DNA of 64,000 bases, taken from assembly GCF_000243715.2 (NCBI RefSeq), contig NZ_AHMO02000008.1, positions 1,537,001 to 1,601,000 on the forward strand. The letters are read 5' to 3'. Below, piece by piece: positions 38,479 through 51,401 of the stretch. The stretch's first letter is position 1, and each line of letters opens with the position of its first letter. The position numbers and the translations under genes were made by a program. The DNA is from Leptospira broomii serovar Hurstbridge str. 5399 (GTDB taxonomy: Bacteria > Spirochaetota > Leptospiria > Leptospirales > Leptospiraceae). The notes under the pieces are model-generated. The model made no database searches. It was not told where the DNA came from and saw only the letters and a program-made list of their open reading frames with translations.

Positions 38479-38512
38479 GGAGCCCCGATCTATCAGCTTT
38501 CGGGGCCCCTTC
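38479..38512 (-). promoter_or_regulatory. Hairpin after the riboswitch aptamer (possible expression platform)
   Basis: On the minus strand GGGCCCCGA, then an 11-base loop AAGCTGATAGA, then TCGGGGCTC: eight or nine paired bases. There is no U run after it, so a classic intrinsic terminator is unlikely. Masking of a ribosome site is also unclear, since the first ATG is over 130 bases further on. It could be Rho-related or a pausing hairpin. Confidence 0.5.
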
Positions 38513-38528
38513 GCGGAAGCACGGGCGT

Positions 38529-38701
38529 GCAAAGGCGAGATTTATGGATACTACCCAACCTCGAGGTGTGGTATCGCGGGGAAGATCTGGCTCGTTCCGT
38601 TTATAAAAACGGACATCACAGTTGCGGGTCAGCACGGGATTTTAACCCGACTTCCTCCCTGAAAGCGTATTACCAGAGGATGATTTGCTACCCGCCTTTG
38701 C
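38529..38701 (-). ncRNA. Cobalamin riboswitch (adenosylcobalamin-type aptamer)
   Basis: Read on the minus strand, a perfect nine-base P1 stem GCAAAGGCG / CGCCTTTGC closes the element (38693-38701 with 38529-38537). Inside lie the conserved blocks GGAAGTCGGGTTAAAA with the partner TCCCG, CTGACCCGCAACTGTG (38617-38632) and the B12-box-like GAGCCAGATCTTCC (38580-38593). This order and spacing is that of the cobalamin aptamer, as in E. coli btuB leader RNA. A strong hairpin of GGGCCCCGA / TCGGGGCTC type at about 38481-38510 follows and may be part of the expression platform. It lies 182 bases before the lipoprotein ATG and should lower expression of the lipoprotein-lipoprotein-cobS-cobC transcript when cobalamin binds. 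Confidence 0.9.
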
Positions 38702-38956
38702 AAGGAAAAAAAATCCGACTTATGTTCCCGAGCTTACGTAACGCTATTTTAAGCAAACGTTAAGATTATTTCTAAAGATTAAAAATGAATTAGCGTTAAA
38801 AAATCCAATGGCAATCGATCTAAATGAAATAAATTGACTAAAGTAAAATCAATACCGTATAAGCAATAAAATCGATAAGAACCGATCTAACTAGCCGAAA
38901 CTAAATATAGCGGTTCTTTCTTTTTGCCGCGTTCAAAATAATAGAGGCCAATCGAT
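38702..38956. other. Divergent intergenic region between riboswitch and amine oxidase gene
   Basis: Both promoters, the one for the riboswitch transcript (minus) and the one for the amine oxidase (plus), should lie here. The DNA is AT-rich. The plus-strand leader holds a perfect eight-base stem AAGAACCG (38877-38884) / CGGTTCTT (38911-38918) with a 26-base loop and then TCTTTTTG, which looks like an intrinsic terminator or attenuator 40 bases before the ATG. Confidence 0.45.
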
Positions 38957-40303
38957 ATGAAGTTTTCTCGATCCTCCTTTCTAAAAGCCGGCGCTTTGAC
39001 AGCAGCGACACTGTTCAGCATGGGTAAGAACGTATTAAGGGCCCAGTCGGCATCTCCTAACAGTAGTAAAAAAGTCATCGTATTAGGAGGCGGCCTTGCC
39101 GGATTATACTCTGCTTACCTCCTGGGAAAGACAGGTTATAAGGTCACATTACTAGAAGCGACCGACAGGGTCGCCGGAAGAGTTCGATCGATTGCGGACT
39201 CATCCGGTAACATAGTAGATTTAGGTGCGGAATGGATCTCGTCCGAAGATAAGACCGTAAAAAGTTTGGTTCGAGAATTAGGTCTCAAATTTTCACCGGC
39301 AGTCTTGCAACCTGATTTATTCCAAGGAACATATAAGAAATTCGGTACTTGGGAAATTTCCACCAAATCGCAAGAAATCCTAAATAAATTAATCGGGTTA
39401 AATTCAAAGATGAATACGGCCCAACAACAAGGATTGGATCGGATCAGCTTTTATAACTATTTGCTATATCAAGGCATGTCTCCGGAGGACTTAACTCTGC
39501 TTGGGTATAAGTTATCATTGCATTACGGAGATTCGATCCGGGTATTATCCGCCCAGAAAGTTCTTACGGACCTCGCTCAGTTTCCGGTACGCAACACTCG
39601 AGTGGAAGGCGGCATGGAGAACATTGCAAAAACACTCGTGTTAAATATAGAAAATACGGAATTCGTATTTTCCGATCCGGTTCTTGCCGTCGATCAAGGC
39701 GAGTTTGGAGTTTCGGCTACTACAGGTTCGGGTAGGAAATTTATGGGAAATACTTGCGTATGCACTCTTCCTGCAAATCAAGTCTCCTCCGTAAAATGGA
39801 ATCCAGACCTCGATAAGGAAAAATTACTATCGGCACTTCGTGTCCGATATTCCCAAATATATAAGTTATTTTTAATATTACGGGAGTCTCCGTGGGAATC
39901 CTCGCCGTTTTCGGTGCATTCCGATAGTGCCGCCCAATTCTTGTACGATGCCGGGACCAAACCGAACTCTCCCGATAAAGTACTTGGAATGATAGCGAAT
40001 GGCGATCGATATTCGGTTTTCGAATCGGCCTCTCAGGACCAGAAAATCGAATATGTTCGATTGGCTCTGGGGCGCTTGGGATTAAAGAAAGACTTACAGA
40101 TTCAACGTTTCTATTTTTCCGAACTAGGAAAAGAATACGTGCCCTCCGGGATAGCGACATTTCCGCCTGGAAGTTTCGGTTCGGAAATTAGTCTACGTAA
40201 ACCGTTTGAACGAATTTTTTTTGCAGGGGAGCATACCGGAGAAATTACTGGAACGGTCGAAGCCGCGTTATCCTCCGCTATTAAAGCGGTAAATTTAGTT
40301 TAG
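38957..40303 (+). CDS. Flavin-containing amine oxidase
   Basis: This 448-residue FAD protein begins with a Tat-like export signal, [20 protein letters not shown], which has only one arginine in the motif region, so Tat export is uncertain. The FAD-binding fold follows: [19 protein letters not shown] with glutamate at [12 protein letters not shown], then VDLGAEWI, and near the end [20 protein letters not shown], the second FAD contact of the monoamine oxidase family. The substrate could be an amine or polyamine. A leader hairpin stands upstream and a strong terminator 80 bases downstream. Confidence 0.88.
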   Translation: MKFSRSSFLKAGALTAATLFSMGKNVLRAQSASPNSSKKVIVLGGGLAGLYSAYLLGKTGYKVTLLEATDRVAGRVRSIADSSGNIVDLGAEWISSEDKTVKSLVRELGLKFSPAVLQPDLFQGTYKKFGTWEISTKSQEILNKLIGLNSKMNTAQQQGLDRISFYNYLLYQGMSPEDLTLLGYKLSLHYGDSIRVLSAQKVLTDLAQFPVRNTRVEGGMENIAKTLVLNIENTEFVFSDPVLAVDQGEFGVSATTGSGRKFMGNTCVCTLPANQVSSVKWNPDLDKEKLLSALRVRYSQIYKLFLILRESPWESSPFSVHSDSAAQFLYDAGTKPNSPDKVLGMIANGDRYSVFESASQDQKIEYVRLALGRLGLKKDLQIQRFYFSELGKEYVPSGIATFPPGSFGSEISLRKPFERIFFAGEHTGEITGTVEAALSSAIKAVNLV

Positions 40304-40381
40304 GAAAGGTGGAATACTACCGACATTCGGAATTCGTATCGGTTAGGCTATCGATTCGTTTGGCTCTATCAAACGATCGAG

Positions 40382-40408
40382 AATTCCCCGCTTAATTCGC
40401 GGGGAATT
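40382..40408. terminator. Bidirectional terminator hairpin
   Basis: AATTCCCCGC, loop TTAATTC, GCGGGGAATT: a perfect ten-base stem between two convergent genes (amine oxidase and topoisomerase B subunit). An AATT flank on each side gives short U-like tails in both directions. Confidence 0.8.
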
Positions 40409-40421
40409 TCAGAACTGAATT

Positions 40422-43948
<3,527 letters not shown>

Positions 43949-43973
43949 AGGACTTTTATGCCAAGGGATTTTA

Positions 43974-43991
43974 GGACAGTTTTACTGTCAA
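43974..43991. promoter_or_regulatory. Palindrome in the topoisomerase promoter region
   Basis: GGACAG-TTTTA-CTGTC on the plus strand, that is GACAG-TAAAA-CTGTC on the minus strand, with TTGACA overlapping its left half. It lies about 25-40 bases before the topoisomerase A-subunit start. It could be a small operator overlapping a -35 box, or a chance palindrome. Confidence 0.35.
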
Positions 43992-44173
43992 CCTTTTAGT
44001 AAATACGGGGAAATCAAAGTCCCAAAATACACTTAAAACAGCTTGATTTTGGACTTTCTTCCTTTCTCGTGCAGAAACGGTAGGAGGGAAAGAAAATTTC
44101 CCAGTTTTTCCTTGAAGAAACGATGGAAAGCAGGACTTTTTCATGAAATCCCCTTTTTCCGGCTGGAATATCT

Positions 44174-45121
44174 TTGAATCTTAGAATTTTTCCCATCCGA
44201 ATCGTTTTCGGTTCCTCATTCCTTTTTCTAAATCTGGTCTTCGGTTCTTGCTCTTTATTGCCCGAATGGATTAGCGGAGATCATCCTCTCGTCGACGATT
44301 CTCGGACGACTAGGGTCTATTGGAATTTATCGCAGGTCCCTAAAACTTCGGAAGCATATCAAAATCAACCGAGCAATTTGCGCTATATCGTGGTCAATAC
44401 CGAGCCCTCCAAAGAAAGAGTTTGGAAGGGGGAAGTCGATCTTTGGGAAACGAAAGAAGAATTTCAAAATTCTTTACCGAAAGCTATTATATTTCCGAGA
44501 TTTAGTTTCAAAGCGGCAATTCTCTCCGGTGTTTCTAAATTAGAGGAAGGCGAATCGACAAATCCGAAAAAAATTTCTTTCGTTCCAAAGATGACGGAGG
44601 CTTGGGATTGGGAGGGTGATTCGTTTCCTCAATCCTCATTGGGTATTCTTTCCAAACGGTTTCCTGTGGAAGATTGGTCGATGGTTTTCGATCTACGTTC
44701 GGATGAGGCTTGGCTTTCCAAAGAATCTAGAAATTTAGGGAGCGGTTCCGAAATTGTCTGGCAGAATCTTCGTACTCGCGGATCTCTACTGACCACGGAT
44801 CTGATTCTTCCTTCGGGTAAATCATTTCCGTACGCGGACTACGATTATCGCCAAGTCGGGTTCATTGCGCTTCCGATAAGTACCGGTGCGCTACCGATTT
44901 GGATATTTAAAAGGGAGAAGGGCGCGATCTGGGCATGGGGGCTATTGCCGGAAGATTTGGTATCCTCTCAGATCCTATTAAAACAGAGAAACTCGAAAGG
45001 ATCGCCTTTTGCTAGTTTTCTTTTTTACGACGCTTCTTCCAATATTCCGTTTACCACTCGGGCCGATTTGAGGAACTATCCAATCATCATCCTCTCAGAT
45101 CAAAACAATGTCAGACAATAG
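44174..45121 (+). CDS. Hypothetical lipoprotein preceding gltX
   Basis: The N-terminal signal [19 protein letters not shown] has a relaxed lipobox. The start codon is the TTG at 44174; I see no ATG nearby. The mature part of about 290 residues has repeated Trp, Ser and Glu-rich segments ([36 protein letters not shown]) and no domain that I recognise. It overlaps gltX by 14 bases, so the two genes are probably co-transcribed and coupled. The function is unknown. Confidence 0.7.
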   Translation: MNLRIFPIRIVFGSSFLFLNLVFGSCSLLPEWISGDHPLVDDSRTTRVYWNLSQVPKTSEAYQNQPSNLRYIVVNTEPSKERVWKGEVDLWETKEEFQNSLPKAIIFPRFSFKAAILSGVSKLEEGESTNPKKISFVPKMTEAWDWEGDSFPQSSLGILSKRFPVEDWSMVFDLRSDEAWLSKESRNLGSGSEIVWQNLRTRGSLLTTDLILPSGKSFPYADYDYRQVGFIALPISTGALPIWIFKREKGAIWAWGLLPEDLVSSQILLKQRNSKGSPFASFLFYDASSNIPFTTRADLRNYPIIILSDQNNVRQ

Positions 45122-46670
45122 AGAAGTTCGTACACGTTTCGCCCCGTCTCCCACAGGCTTCCTCCACGTCGGTGGAGCTAGAACTGCGCTTTTCAATTTT
45201 CTTTATGCGAAGTCCCAAGGCGGTAAATTCCTACTTAGAATCGAGGATACCGACCAGAACCGTTCCACTGAGGAATCGTTTAAGACGATTTTGGAATCGC
45301 TAAAATGGCTTGGCATTGAATGGGACGAAGGACCGGGAATAGGCGGACCTTACGGACCCTACGTCCAATCTGAACGGCTTTCCATTTATAAAGAATATAC
45401 CGAAAAATTGATCTCTGAAGGTAAAGCATACCGATGTTTCTGTACTCAAGAAGAGTTGGAAGCGAAGAAGAAGCAAGCCGAAGCGATGGGGATTCCGTAC
45501 GTTTATGACGGCTTGCACGCTAATATGAGCGAACAGGAAGTTCAGGAAAAGCTGAAGGCTGGAACTCCCTATTCGGTTCGATTCAAGACGCCTTCTAAAA
45601 CTCTGATCTTCGAAGATATCATTCAAGGTAAGGTCAAATTTGAAACGAAACTGATCGGTGATTTTATAATCGTTAAATCGGATGGATTCCCATCTTACAA
45701 CTATGCCGTCGTAGTTGACGACGGACTTATGAAAATCTCGCATGTAATTCGAGGAGTCGGTCACCTTTCCAATACACCTAGACAAATTTTGATTTATGAA
45801 GCCTTAGGATTTCCGGTACCCGAGTTTGCACATGCATCCGAGATCGTGGGAATGGACGGTAAAAAACTTTCCAAACGGGCCGGTGCTACTTCCATTCTCG
45901 CTTTTCGCGACCTAGGATATCTACCTGAAACTTTTTCGAATTATATGGCCTTGCTTGGTTGGACTTCTCCCGACGGGCAAGAATATCTTCCGGGAGATAC
46001 TACGAAACGGATCTTCGACGTTCATCGTTGTTCCAAATCCCCCTCCACGTTTGATGTATTCAAAAAACCGAAAGGAGGGGAAGAGGAAGTTGTTACGAAC
46101 TTCTCCAATTTGGAGCAGATTGCCGAGGCGATGAATCCCAAATCCAAATTAAATTGGTTATCAAACAAATATATACGCGAACTACCTATTGCCCAAATTA
46201 CGGAGGCTCTCGTGCCGTTTTTAGAAGGCAGGGATGATATTCCGAAAGAGCATAGGGATCCGAAAAACCCGGAGTTAGGCTCCATTGTGGATAGCATCCG
46301 AGTCTATTTGGATAATTTGCGTCAAGCGCCTGATTATATCGCCGAATTCTATCTTTCCGACTTAAAGATAAAAGGGGACGAGGCGTTCGAAATCTTAAAG
46401 CATGAAAGTGCCGCCGCGGTGATAAGAAAATTTTATCAGCTACTCCAGGTGGATCTACCGCAAACCGACGAAGAATATAAGGCGCTAATGGCGAGAACAG
46501 GTGAAGAGACGGGGCAGAAAGGTAAAACGCTTTTTATGCCGATTCGAGTAGCTACTACGGGTAAAGCCCATGGACTTGAGTTGCCTATCCTATTTCCTCT
46601 CTTAGGTAAGGAAAAGCTACTCAAACGAATAGAGAAAACCGGCAACGAAGCCGGAATTTCTCTGGGTTGA
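45108..46670 (+). CDS. gltX: Glutamyl-tRNA synthetase
   Basis: This 520-residue class I synthetase charges tRNA-Glu. The HIGH-type motif is in [19 protein letters not shown], and the KMSKS-type loop is [11 protein letters not shown]. Family blocks such as [29 protein letters not shown] and [15 protein letters not shown] are present and the length is ordinary. Bacteria without glutaminyl-tRNA synthetase use a non-discriminating version with GatCAB; that cannot be settled here. It overlaps the lipoprotein gene upstream. Confidence 0.96.
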   Translation: MSDNREVRTRFAPSPTGFLHVGGARTALFNFLYAKSQGGKFLLRIEDTDQNRSTEESFKTILESLKWLGIEWDEGPGIGGPYGPYVQSERLSIYKEYTEKLISEGKAYRCFCTQEELEAKKKQAEAMGIPYVYDGLHANMSEQEVQEKLKAGTPYSVRFKTPSKTLIFEDIIQGKVKFETKLIGDFIIVKSDGFPSYNYAVVVDDGLMKISHVIRGVGHLSNTPRQILIYEALGFPVPEFAHASEIVGMDGKKLSKRAGATSILAFRDLGYLPETFSNYMALLGWTSPDGQEYLPGDTTKRIFDVHRCSKSPSTFDVFKKPKGGEEEVVTNFSNLEQIAEAMNPKSKLNWLSNKYIRELPIAQITEALVPFLEGRDDIPKEHRDPKNPELGSIVDSIRVYLDNLRQAPDYIAEFYLSDLKIKGDEAFEILKHESAAAVIRKFYQLLQVDLPQTDEEYKALMARTGEETGQKGKTLFMPIRVATTGKAHGLELPILFPLLGKEKLLKRIEKTGNEAGISLG

Positions 46671-46733
46671 AGGTTTTTTGTTGCAAAACACCCCTTTTAA
46701 CCTGTATCTCTAATATAGGGACATCCGATTCAA

Positions 46734-47321
46734 ATGAGGGACACAGTCGACTCACTCCTGGTAAGGCAACATTCCGGTTCCTACGTAATGTTCCTTCCTC
46801 CGGATTTGTCGAGCATCCGCGACTTCCGGACGGTCCTTCGTAAATCCTTGGAAGAAAATAAATTTTTGTCTAAGGATATTCAGCAGATAGAATTGGCAGC
46901 GGATGAGGCTTTAACTAACTCTATTTCGGCTAATGTAAATTGTAGTTCGAACGAGACGATCATCTGCAGATGGGTATTACGAGATTCCAAATTTACTCTT
47001 TGGATCGTCGATTACGGATCGGGCCTAAAACAGGATAAACTCGAATCAGTTTCTCACGAAGCAAAAGCCTCCACCTTAAAGGAATTTTTAAGTAAAGTAC
47101 AGAATTACCAAGAGAACAAATGCGAGATCCTACCTTTTAGAGGGAAACCCGTACAGCACAGAAATCTCGGTAAGGGATTGCAAATCATGCAATCATTAAT
47201 GGATTCAGTAAAGGTTCTCTATCATTGCAAAGAAGGGCGGATTTCCTCCGATCCGGCGGAATCCAATATTCGAGGTTCCATCATCGAGCTTGCCTTCGAT
47301 GCAAAAAAACATTCAGCGTGA
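46734..47321 (+). CDS. RsbW-like anti-sigma/serine kinase ATPase
   Basis: This 195-residue protein has a GHKL ATPase domain of the RsbW/SpoIIAB type: N box [29 protein letters not shown] (G1-like), and [17 protein letters not shown] (G2-like). Such kinases phosphorylate anti-sigma antagonists or bind a sigma factor. No STAS-domain antagonist or sigma factor lies beside it. The gene is directly coupled to the ferritin-like gene that follows (GTGA overlap), so the pair may form a signalling unit. Confidence 0.8.
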   Translation: MRDTVDSLLVRQHSGSYVMFLPPDLSSIRDFRTVLRKSLEENKFLSKDIQQIELAADEALTNSISANVNCSSNETIICRWVLRDSKFTLWIVDYGSGLKQDKLESVSHEAKASTLKEFLSKVQNYQENKCEILPFRGKPVQHRNLGKGLQIMQSLMDSVKVLYHCKEGRISSDPAESNIRGSIIELAFDAKKHSA

Positions 47322-48163
47322 GTACGTTAAACGAATTTGCCGATTTTATACTAAGATCCGGGAAGTTGGAAGATAAGCTTTATTCTCCCGATTCGTTTCC
47401 AATCGATGTTCCTTCCGAAACTTGTATTCCACCGGATCGTCCTGCTCGTTCGAGCAAAATAGAATTCTCCGATCGCAAATCCAAAATTCCGAGACTCGAG
47501 CATTTGAATGTCGAAGAGAACAGAATTCTCTCTCTTCATCATTTTGCCAACCATGAATTGATGGCAGTCGAGTTGTTTGCCTGGGCCATTTTAAAGTTTC
47601 AAGACGTCCCTTCATCCGTTCGTAAGAGTTTTTATAAAACTTTGATGGAAGAGCAGATGCATCTTCGATTGTATTTAAAGACGATTCGCGCATGGGGAAT
47701 GGATTTCGGCGATAGGCCCTTGAATTACATATTCTGGAAACAAACTCCTAATATGCAAACATTAGAGAAATTTTATGCCGTGATGGCTCTTTCGTTCGAA
47801 AGTGCGAATTTGGATTTTTCTCTTATCTATAAAAAAGCGTTCGAGAAGTTTGAGGACTTTGAAAAGGCTTCGATCATGGACCGGGTTCATCAGGATGAAA
47901 TTCGTCACGTAAAAAGAGGTGTAAAAGTCGTCTTTTCCGACGGTGCTAAAGGTATCGATCAGTGGGAAAAGTATCGAAAATTGATCTCGCACCCGTTCAC
48001 TCCTCGTCGTGCAAAAGGAACCTTCTATTTTCCGGAGCTTCGATTGAAGGCAGGGCTATCGTCCGAGTTTGCGGCGGAGCTCGGAAAATACGAGGACGAG
48101 TATGAAGGAACTACGAACGCTAGAATTCTTCGAGACGTACTCGGTATCGGGACCTCGATTTAA
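47318..48163 (+). CDS. DUF455 ferritin-like protein
   Basis: I chose the GTG at 47318 because it overlaps the kinase stop as GTGA; the frame is open upstream but only inside that gene. The 281-residue protein has the four-helix metal-binding pattern of DUF455: [17 protein letters not shown] (E and H ligands), [14 protein letters not shown] and [15 protein letters not shown]. The spaced Glu-x2-His and Asp-Glu-x2-His residues are as in ferritin-like di-iron proteins. The family is close to MiaE-type oxygenases, but its reaction is unknown. Confidence 0.85.
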   Translation: MSTLNEFADFILRSGKLEDKLYSPDSFPIDVPSETCIPPDRPARSSKIEFSDRKSKIPRLEHLNVEENRILSLHHFANHELMAVELFAWAILKFQDVPSSVRKSFYKTLMEEQMHLRLYLKTIRAWGMDFGDRPLNYIFWKQTPNMQTLEKFYAVMALSFESANLDFSLIYKKAFEKFEDFEKASIMDRVHQDEIRHVKRGVKVVFSDGAKGIDQWEKYRKLISHPFTPRRAKGTFYFPELRLKAGLSSEFAAELGKYEDEYEGTTNARILRDVLGIGTSI

Positions 48164-48220
48164 GACCTGGAAATCGATAGACGTAGTTTTTTCCTCCGAA
48201 GATACTGTTTTGTAACCGGC

Positions 48221-49372
48221 ATGAATTCTTCCCGTTTCTTTCTTTCATTCAATCGAATTCTTATTCTTTCCATCCTATTTGCATTTCTTAGCTCGTGTAA
48301 TTCCAAAACACCGTCGGATTCCAAAATTATTTCGCAGGTGCTTTCAGGCGGAGAGGAGAAGCATCCCAAAGTCGTATTAAAAAAAGTCGGAAATTTGGAC
48401 GATGATCCCGAGCTTGAATCTTTTGCCATAGTTCGAAATGGCACAGAGGAGATTCTTGCAATTTTTAAAAAAGACAAAGATGAATGGCGTCTTATATTCA
48501 AATTACCGTTCAGTCTACTGAATATCGGCCCTATGCATTACGAATCGAAAGGGTCGTCTTGGAAACCCGGAGAAGACGAAAAAGCGAAAGAGCCGGGTTA
48601 TATAATTAAACGAATCCTAATGGAAGAACTTCCGGGAGACGAATTTAATTCTCTCTTTTTAGAAATATTAAGCGAAGAACCTCCGATAGGTCTTTTTTCC
48701 GTTCCTTTTGTTATTAGGAAGGGAGCTAAAGTTTTGGATGGCTTAGCTTCTTTGAAAGACCACGAATTTTTAGTTAAATCCAAAAGAGCCGATTTCACTT
48801 ATAATAAAGAAGAAAAGAATATCACTGTTTTTCCCGGCAATAGAACGTACGCGCAAAATTTTAATTTTAACGGTTGGGAAATGGTCCCCGATATCGCCAA
48901 TGTCGCTGCTCCCGGATTGTTAAGCGTCGAAGCGCCGACCGAGTGGAAAAAAGGAGAATCGGGAGAGGTAGTCGTTTGGTTTAAGAACCGAGGTTCGTAC
49001 GCGGGAACTACTTATATTAGTCTTTCTTTTCCTCAAGCCGGAAAACTTGAAATCGATTCCGGAAAGGAAGGAGTTAGAATGTACTCGATCGGCAGCAATA
49101 TATATTCCGCGGAAGGCAAATATATAAATGCAAAAGTTCCCCTTTTGGAAATCACTAAAGAGGGATGGGGGAGAAATCACAGATACGGTGTTCGTTTTAA
49201 ATATACTCCTGATTCCGACGGAGTTCCTTACGTTCTATTTCGCTCCACGTCGAAGGCGTATCGTGAAACCGTTCAAATTCCGACACAAGCAAGTTCGGTT
49301 AAGACCGAGCTTGACCAACAAGGTTATCGCAGTTATCCTCTTTCTTTGATCACAAGAGGAAAATCGAAGTAG
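48221..49372 (+). CDS. Hypothetical lipoprotein
   Basis: The signal MNSSRFFLSFNRILILSILFAFLSSC has lipobox LSSC. The 357-residue mature part is beta-rich and begins with a repeat-like region (FKKDKDEWRLIFKLPFSLL) of VCBS or FG-GAP flavour. Near the end lie blocks such as GYRSYPLSLITRGK. I do not recognise a catalytic motif. It stands 57 bases after the ferritin-like gene and 27 before a helical protein gene, so it may be in one transcript with both. Confidence 0.65.
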   Translation: MNSSRFFLSFNRILILSILFAFLSSCNSKTPSDSKIISQVLSGGEEKHPKVVLKKVGNLDDDPELESFAIVRNGTEEILAIFKKDKDEWRLIFKLPFSLLNIGPMHYESKGSSWKPGEDEKAKEPGYIIKRILMEELPGDEFNSLFLEILSEEPPIGLFSVPFVIRKGAKVLDGLASLKDHEFLVKSKRADFTYNKEEKNITVFPGNRTYAQNFNFNGWEMVPDIANVAAPGLLSVEAPTEWKKGESGEVVVWFKNRGSYAGTTYISLSFPQAGKLEIDSGKEGVRMYSIGSNIYSAEGKYINAKVPLLEITKEGWGRNHRYGVRFKYTPDSDGVPYVLFRSTSKAYRETVQIPTQASSVKTELDQQGYRSYPLSLITRGKSK

Positions 49373-49399
49373 GGAATTTCTAACAGGAAGAAACGTCTA

Positions 49400-50059
49400 G
49401 TGGGAAATTTCGAAGAAAACAAGCAAAAACACGCAAAGACCGAGGTCGTGCGTTCTCAAGTGGAAAGATTTCGCAAGTTTTACGCGGATTATTTTCATTT
49501 GGAAGAAACGATTCCGATGGTGGAATATTTCTTTGAAACGATTTATAATTTAGAGGGAAAAGAAGCTTGGATGCATCTTGCTTTAGACACTTATCAGAAA
49601 GTGAAAGGCATGATGAAAGAAACGACTCGCTCCAATTTGGAAACTCTTATCGAACTGAATAACTTGACCGATCAGTTGGATGGAGAAATGGCTAAATTAC
49701 TTTTAGCTAGAGGATGGGACGGTAAAAAGTTGAATCGGGAGGAATACGACGATCTGTATCGCGCATTCGGTCATAAGCAAGAACGAATCAAACAGCTCGA
49801 GATCGTTCTTCACAACCTTCGAACTTTTTACGAGCTGGCGCATCGCCCTATCGCTGCTTACTTAATCCGTCCCGCTAGATTTATGGCATCTTTGCTCGGA
49901 GTTTCCCCCCTTTTCGATTCGGTAGAGCAGGCCTATAACGCGGTGCTTCCGGTTTCGCCGGAAATATTTAGTTCCTTTATCGAAAAAGTGGAAGAGCGAG
50001 AGACTCAATACTTAAACTCCGCCTTCGGATCGGAAACGACTCGGGAGTCCGCAATATGA
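49400..50059 (+). CDS. Helical protein coupled to the MotB-like gene, function unknown
   Basis: The start is the GTG at 49400, with AGGAAG ahead of it. The 219-residue product is rich in charged residues and predicted helix (EETIPMVEYFFETIYNLEG, REEYDDLYRAFGHKQERIKQ). It has no membrane helix as long as MotA would need and no recognisable domain; I read it as a leptospiral helical protein. Its stop overlaps the MotB-like gene as ATGA. Because MotB-like proteins normally work with a membrane partner, this position suggests it is a cytoplasmic accessory, which is inference. Confidence 0.7.
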   Translation: MGNFEENKQKHAKTEVVRSQVERFRKFYADYFHLEETIPMVEYFFETIYNLEGKEAWMHLALDTYQKVKGMMKETTRSNLETLIELNNLTDQLDGEMAKLLLARGWDGKKLNREEYDDLYRAFGHKQERIKQLEIVLHNLRTFYELAHRPIAAYLIRPARFMASLLGVSPLFDSVEQAYNAVLPVSPEIFSSFIEKVEERETQYLNSAFGSETTRESAI

Positions 50060-50787
50060 TTCGAAGGACCAGATTTTCGCGGTATAAAAGAAAAGAAGAG
50101 CAGGAAGAGAATAGCGATCGATGGCTTTTGACCTACGCGGATATGATTACTCTTCTTTTAGGTTTATTCATTATTCTTTATTCGATTTCTCAAGTGGATC
50201 AAAATAAACTCAAGCAGGTCGCCGACCTTGTGCGAGGCGGATTCGGACTTGGAGAATCTTTTTTTGACGGGTCTGCGGTGAATCTGGAAGATGACGCGCT
50301 TTTGCAGCCCAGAACTCAGCTATATCGATTTTGGGAAAGAATCTCTTACGCATTAAAAAAGATGCGGGAAAAAACTAAGCTAATGATAGGGATGAACGAA
50401 ACTGAAGAAATTCGAATCCAAGTCTTTACACCGGCATTAGGAGAAGGCGATGAGTTTCATCCGGATGAAGATACGGATTTTACCTTTAAAAAAATAGCCG
50501 AAGTCACTCAAGGTATGGATGTGGATTTGACTTTGAGAGTTCAAATTCCATATTCTGATCAAACTGCAAATCAAGGCTTTCGCAGTGTATGGGAATACAA
50601 CGCTCATAGGGCGACTCTAGTTGCGGAAGTCCTCTCGGAGAAATATGGTATTCCGAAAGATCGGATTTCAGTGCAAGCTTTCAACGGTTTTAAGAAAATC
50701 GGTAAGAACGAAAACACTTCGCCTGAAATGAAAGCTTCCCAGGAAAGGATCGAGATTTTGATTCGAAAAAGAGATAAGGAAGAATGA
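50056..50787 (+). CDS. OmpA/MotB-family motor-like protein
   Basis: This 243-residue protein has a basic N terminus, one membrane helix with the proton-site aspartate D29 in WLLTYADMITLLLGLFIILY, the MotB hallmark, and a C-terminal OmpA-like peptidoglycan-binding region (EYNAHRATLVAEVLSEKYG, SQERIEILI). No MotA gene lies beside it. The OmpA signature is partly altered (QERIEI where NRRVEI is usual). It might be a flagellar stator, but the neighbours, a helical protein and a lipoprotein with ATGA overlaps, point to a different envelope complex. Confidence 0.85.
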   Translation: MIRRTRFSRYKRKEEQEENSDRWLLTYADMITLLLGLFIILYSISQVDQNKLKQVADLVRGGFGLGESFFDGSAVNLEDDALLQPRTQLYRFWERISYALKKMREKTKLMIGMNETEEIRIQVFTPALGEGDEFHPDEDTDFTFKKIAEVTQGMDVDLTLRVQIPYSDQTANQGFRSVWEYNAHRATLVAEVLSEKYGIPKDRISVQAFNGFKKIGKNENTSPEMKASQERIEILIRKRDKEE

Positions 50788-51290
50788 CGGGTATTAACTT
50801 GGCTATCAAAATATCGAACATGAAATTCAATATGACGATTCTAACTATTTCAAGAATGATACTCGTTCCGATCGTTCTTGTAGCAGTGTTATCATTTCTG
50901 TTACTCGATTGTAAAGAAAAAAGGAAAGTATCCCAGGAGATTGAAACTCTCTGGAGCAGTGATCAGGCTGACGAACCCGATTCGAGCGGACTCGTCTTGA
51001 TCGCAAAATATTGCGAGAAAATCAGAAGCTGTGCCTCCGAAGAGATTGATCGTCTAAATGTCGACGAAAAAGCAATTTTAGAAAAACGGTTGCGACCGGA
51101 CATCTGTATCCAAAAATTTAAGGAAACTCCCATTTACAGATTGGAAATGGATTCGCCTAAAACCGCTTTTATACGGACAATTCATTGTCTCCAGAAAGCC
51201 ATCGGTTCGGATTGCCAATCTCTCAAAAAAGGAGTGTCGCAATTATCCGAAGACTGTGAATGGATGTATTCGGCGCAGAAGCTGAATTGA
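50784..51290 (+). CDS. Small cysteine-containing lipoprotein
   Basis: The ATG at 50784 overlaps the MotB-like stop as ATGA; an ATG at 50820 gives a tidier signal peptide (NMTILTISRMILVPIVLVA then LSFLLLDC). The lipobox is relaxed. The mature part has six cysteines in pairs, such as AKYCEKIRSCASEEID and IGSDCQSLKKGVSQLSEDC, as in small helical Leptospira lipoproteins with disulfides. It is probably TIGR04454-like, from memory. It is the last member of the three-gene MotB-like set. Confidence 0.7.
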   Translation: MTGINLAIKISNMKFNMTILTISRMILVPIVLVAVLSFLLLDCKEKRKVSQEIETLWSSDQADEPDSSGLVLIAKYCEKIRSCASEEIDRLNVDEKAILEKRLRPDICIQKFKETPIYRLEMDSPKTAFIRTIHCLQKAIGSDCQSLKKGVSQLSEDCEWMYSAQKLN

Positions 51291-51401
51291 AATCGATACG
51301 GGATTCCTGCAACAAACAGAGAAGGAAATCCTGAGTCCAACGAGGACTCGAATCCGGGAAAAGAAGATCAAAAGACCGGGAAAATTCGGGAGGATAAACC
51401 T

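Noticed and set aside
38360..38763. Short open frames over the cobalamin riboswitch on both strands
   Set aside because: They coincide with conserved aptamer stems and encode Arg/Pro-rich sequence of GC-rich RNA, with no start signal.
43974..43991. A LexA/SOS box at the topoisomerase promoter
   Set aside because: The palindrome GACAG-N5-CTGTC is not the TTTG-N5-CAAA form that I recall for leptospiral LexA.
49400..51290. A Zorya-type defence system based on the MotB-like protein
   Set aside because: No ZorA (MotA-like) membrane partner and no helicase or nuclease genes follow; the neighbours are a soluble helical protein and a small lipoprotein.
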